In this document: positions 61,536 through 64,000 of the stretch, piece by piece
How the letters are laid out: every line of letters begins with the position of its first letter
How positions within the stretch are numbered: the stretch's first letter is position 1
NCBI RefSeq assembly: GCF_040045035.1
Contig: NZ_JBDZDS010000001.1
Span: 434,001 to 498,000 of the forward strand
Length of the DNA: 64,000 bases
Reading direction: 5' to 3'
Origin: Pseudaminobacter sp040045035
Lineage (GTDB): Bacteria; Pseudomonadota; Alphaproteobacteria; Rhizobiales; Rhizobiaceae
Position numbers and translations under genes: made by a program
The notes under the pieces: generated by a model
What the model was told of the DNA's origin: nothing
Seen by the model: the letters and a program-made list of their open reading frames with translations, nothing else
Databases searched by the model: none

Positions 61536-61943
61536 TCAGGGGTGCCACGCCTTCGCTGTCGGCAGGACGTCTACCCTGACCTTGTTCGGATCGAAGGCGC
61601 CGTGATTCCTGATTGCCTTCGCCTCGTCATAGGGCGTCTCGTAGGCCCACATGACATCCTTTTCCGCTGCACCCGAGGCGGTGATGTTCCAATGGGATGA
61701 ATCGCCCAGATAGGGGCTGTGGTTTCGCTTGTCGGAACGAATGAGGAACTCGAAATAAATGTCCTGGAAGGGGATGTAGTAGACCGGCGGACGGTGTTCC
61801 TCGCGCAGCACCTTCGCGGCGGTGGACGAGGCGATGACCGCGTCGGCGAAAGTGACAACGACCGTGCCCGCGAAGCGTCTCACTGTGAGGCGGTGATTAG
61901 GATTGCGCCGCAATCCGGGCGAGGGGGGTGCTAACGTTGCCAT
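61536..61943 (-). CDS. DUF427 domain protein
   Basis: A 135-residue protein with the DUF427 pattern: VTFADAVIASSTAAKVLREE, RPPVYYIPFQDIYFEFL, SHWNITASGAAEKDVMWAYETPYDEAKAI and VRVDVLP at the end. These small beta-rich proteins (about 90-130 residues) are widespread; their function is not known. Converges with the polysaccharide deacetylase gene; about 100 bp separates it from the next minus-strand gene. Confidence 0.9.
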   Translation of the reverse strand: MATLAPPSPGLRRNPNHRLTVRRFAGTVVVTFADAVIASSTAAKVLREEHRPPVYYIPFQDIYFEFLIRSDKRNHSPYLGDSSHWNITASGAAEKDVMWAYETPYDEAKAIRNHGAFDPNKVRVDVLPTAKAWHP

Positions 61944-62048
61944 GGCGAAGCTCCTGCGTCGCCCGAAAACGCCGTGCCCGGCTTTCCGTTCCGCAGGCTC
62001 CCGCCGCGACTTCAGCTTGGGGGCCGATAGCGGCGAGCGAGGCGGTTT

Positions 62049-62405
62049 TCAGGCAGCGTGGCCGAATGCCTCGGCCAGACCTACGTAGGCAGCGGCGATG
62101 CCGGCGATCGGGCTCTTGCTCTTGGCGGTGGTTTCGACACGCAGATGGCCGCCGACAATCGGCAGGATCATGACCAGGAACTGACGGTTTTCGCCTTCGC
62201 CGACGAAGGCTGCCGCTGCGTGATGCGGCTCTTCCGCGTGGTCGACCCGCACCTTGAAGAGAAGGGTGCCGCCCACCGCATCGAGGGCACCGCGCACCAC
62301 GGTCTCGAAATCCTGGTCGGAGACGGCGGTTCCCTTTTCCGGAAGCTCGACGCTGTTCTCGGACATGATGTCCACGACGTCCTCTTCGACAGGTTGCTCG
62401 TTCAT
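62049..62405 (-). CDS. Conserved hypothetical acidic protein
   Basis: A 118-residue protein. The first 30 residues are acidic and disordered-looking (NEQPVEEDVVDIMSENSVEL); the rest has mixed strand-helix pattern (FETVVRGALDAVGGTLLFKVRVDH, FLVMILPIVGGHLRVET) ending in a helix (IAGIAAAYVGLAEAFGHAA). No signal peptide. The ATG at 62405 follows CAGGGG; a start seven codons earlier lacks one. I do not recognise the family. Confidence 0.72.
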   Translation of the reverse strand: MNEQPVEEDVVDIMSENSVELPEKGTAVSDQDFETVVRGALDAVGGTLLFKVRVDHAEEPHHAAAAFVGEGENRQFLVMILPIVGGHLRVETTAKSKSPIAGIAAAYVGLAEAFGHAA

Positions 62406-62628
62406 GCGGGACCCCTGTTCCATCAACGATAGTCCCCGCTAGAAGAAGAATTGGGAGCGAGCATGGCCGGATTGTGACGAAAGCCGTGCCTTCCTTCCTA
62501 TCTGGTGAGGGTAAGTGCGGAAATCCTAGTCATTTAGGCTAAGGCCGGGTGACGCAAGGGAAAGCACTACTGGACAATCCCGCAGATCGTTCCAACAATG
62601 CCCGAAAACAACGTCGGGGAGGATCGCA

Positions 62629-64000
62629 ATGCTTGGACTTATGCAGGAATGGCCGCTGCTCTGTCACAAAATTCTCGATCATGCCGGTATCCAGCACGCT
62701 CACCGTGAAGTCGTCTCACGCTCCATCGACGGGCCGATCGTCCGCACGACCTATGCCGAAATCCGCCAGCGCGCGCTGAAGCTTGCGCAGCGCCTGGAGC
62801 GGGACGGCTACCGGCAAGGCGATCGCATCGCCACCCTGGCCTGGAACACGGCGCGCCACATCGAGGCGTGGTACGGCATCATGGGCATGGGCGCGATCTA
62901 TCACACGCTCAATCCGCGCCTCTTTCCCGAACAGATCGCCTGGATCATGAACCACGCCGAGGACAAGGCGCTCTTTGTAGACCTTACCTTCCTGCCGCTG
63001 GTGGAGAGGATCGCCCCGGCGGTCCCGAGCCTCAGGCAGGTCATCTTGCTCACCGATGCCGCGCATATGCCGCAGACCACGCTGCCCAACGCGATCGCCT
63101 ATGAGGAGTGGCTGGCCGAGGCGGACGGCGACTTCCGCTGGAAGGAATTCCACGAGAACACCGCCGCCGGCATGTGCTACACCTCCGGCACGACGGGCGA
63201 GCCGAAGGGCGTCGTCTACAGCCATCGCTCGAACGTGCTGCACGCAATGATGGCCTGCATGCCGGACGCGATGGGCATCTCCTCGCGCGACGTGGTCCTG
63301 CCGGTGGTGCCGATGTTCCATGCCAACGCCTGGGGGCTTGCCCAGAGCGGGCCGATGATCGGTGCGAAGCTGGTGATGCCCGGCGCACGCATGGACGGCG
63401 CGTCGCTCTACGAACTGCTCGATACCGAGAAAGTGTCCTTCACGGCCGCCGTGCCGACGGTGTGGCTGATGCTGCTCCAGCATCTGGAGGAGACCGGCAA
63501 GAAACTGCCCTACCTGAAGAAGGTGGTCATCGGCGGGGCCGCCTGCCCGCGCATCATGACCCGGAAATTCGAGCAGAACTACGATGTCGAGGTCGTTCAC
63601 GCCTGGGGCATGACCGAAATGTCGCCGCTCGGAACCCTGGGTACCCTGAAACCCGAATGCGAAGGCATTAAGGGCGAGGCGCTGCTCGACCTGAAGGCCA
63701 AGCAGGGGCATGCGCCCTTCGGCGTGGAGATGAAGGTGACGGACGACAATGACCGCGTGTTGCCCTGGGACGGTAAGACCTTCGGTCGCCTCAAGGTGCG
63801 CGGGCCGGCGGTGGCGCGCGCCTATTATGGCGGCGTGGGCGCCGAGCAGTTCGACGATGACGGCTGGTTCGACACCGGCGACGTCGCCCATATCGATGCC
63901 AGCGGCTACATGCAGATCACGGACCGCGCCAAGGATGTCATCAAGTCCGGCGGCGAGTGGATCTCGACCATCGATCTGGAGAACCTGGCGGTCGGGCATC
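62629..64000 (+). CDS. Fatty-acyl/methylmercaptopropionate-type CoA ligase (3' end cut by window edge)
   Basis: AMP-forming acyl-CoA synthetase; 457 codons are present of an expected 540 or so. It shows the AMP-binding P-loop CYTSGTTGEPKGVVYSHRS, PMFHANAWGLAQSG, VIGGAACPRIM, HAWGMTEMSPLG, GWFDTGDVAHID and ITDRAKDVIKSGGEWISTIDLEN. The start MLGLMQEWPLL and LNPRLFPEQIAWIMNHAED fit the AlkK/DmdB-like group that includes 3-methylmercaptopropionate-CoA ligase. GGGGAGG is six bases before the ATG. A related dehydrogenase and hydratase lie 56 kb away at 4840-7398. Substrate not determinable. Confidence 0.93.
   Translation, partial: MLGLMQEWPLLCHKILDHAGIQHAHREVVSRSIDGPIVRTTYAEIRQRALKLAQRLERDGYRQGDRIATLAWNTARHIEAWYGIMGMGAIYHTLNPRLFPEQIAWIMNHAEDKALFVDLTFLPLVERIAPAVPSLRQVILLTDAAHMPQTTLPNAIAYEEWLAEADGDFRWKEFHENTAAGMCYTSGTTGEPKGVVYSHRSNVLHAMMACMPDAMGISSRDVVLPVVPMFHANAWGLAQSGPMIGAKLVMPGARMDGASLYELLDTEKVSFTAAVPTVWLMLLQHLEETGKKLPYLKKVVIGGAACPRIMTRKFEQNYDVEVVHAWGMTEMSPLGTLGTLKPECEGIKGEALLDLKAKQGHAPFGVEMKVTDDNDRVLPWDGKTFGRLKVRGPAVARAYYGGVGAEQFDDDGWFDTGDVAHIDASGYMQITDRAKDVIKSGGEWISTIDLENLAVGH

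Overview
The window is a dense stretch of GC-rich chromosome from an alphaproteobacterium of the order Hyphomicrobiales (Rhizobiales), most likely the Mesorhizobium/Phyllobacteriaceae neighbourhood. The case rests on the combination of a CcrM-type GANTC methylase, BA14K-family and IalB-family envelope proteins, an RT0821-type surface lipoprotein, a DUF1344 protein, a riboflavin protein with a degenerate RibA half, an aa3 oxidase cluster with a tiny CoxF-like gene, and an intergenic palindrome of the rhizobial type. No rRNA, phage, plasmid origin, transposase or CRISPR array is visible. Nearly all genes are housekeeping; the clearest accessory pieces are a VapBC-like pair near 18.2-18.8 kb and a Fic gene near 26 kb.

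Layout. 0-4.7 kb: the 5' part of ubiA (cut by the window start), purD-arsC-like, a secreted GH25 lysozyme-like protein and a small Cys-rich protein. 4.8-12.1 kb: acyl-CoA dehydrogenase plus enoyl-CoA hydratase, BA14K protein, pdxH, a surface lipoprotein, a DnaJ-like chaperone, fabI, a histidine phosphatase and a DUF1344 protein. 12.4-18.1 kb: aroC, ribB (RibBX type), a membrane protein, bluB under a cobalamin riboswitch, an intergenic repeat, an HDAC-like deacetylase and xseB. 18.1-25 kb: toxin-antitoxin pair, pirin, dxs, GNAT, a small secreted protein, tlyA and an rlmD-like methylase. 25-29 kb (minus strand): tldD, fic, cobB, with two matching AT-rich palindromes before fic; then ialB.

29.5-38.5 kb is one long plus-strand block: coxB, coxA, ctaB, coxF, ctaG, coxC, DUF983, surf1 (cytochrome aa3 oxidase, its heme O synthase and assembly factors), then ispH, thrB and rnhA, many with 1-4 nt overlaps. 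38.5-47 kb: peroxiredoxin, a stand-alone DsbD N-terminal-like protein, yqgE, a membrane-bound GGDEF-EAL protein with a degenerate GGDEF site, and a thrC-M16 protease-GNAT operon. 47-57 kb: lipoprotein, a HAD phosphatase, ccrM, a second HAD gene overlapping mutY, a DUF721/DciA-like gene, a dsbA-like gene, smc, and queF preceded by a probable preQ1-I riboswitch. 57-64 kb: tRNA-Gln, a VOC protein, ppdK, a polysaccharide deacetylase, DUF427 and hypothetical genes, and an acyl-CoA ligase cut by the window end.

The most unusual signal is the pair of operator-like palindromes with the same plan (ATTA[T/A]AGTTT, 8 nt, AAACT[A/T]TAAT), 72 bp apart, before a Fic gene that carries both an inhibitory motif and a C-terminal winged helix and whose stop overlaps the start of a sirtuin gene. 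Next come the two riboswitches, the palindromic repeat abutting the cobalamin riboswitch, and the terminator-like hairpin in the coxB leader. Starts were chosen from Shine-Dalgarno spacing, overlap with the upstream gene and remembered family N-termini; no database search was run.
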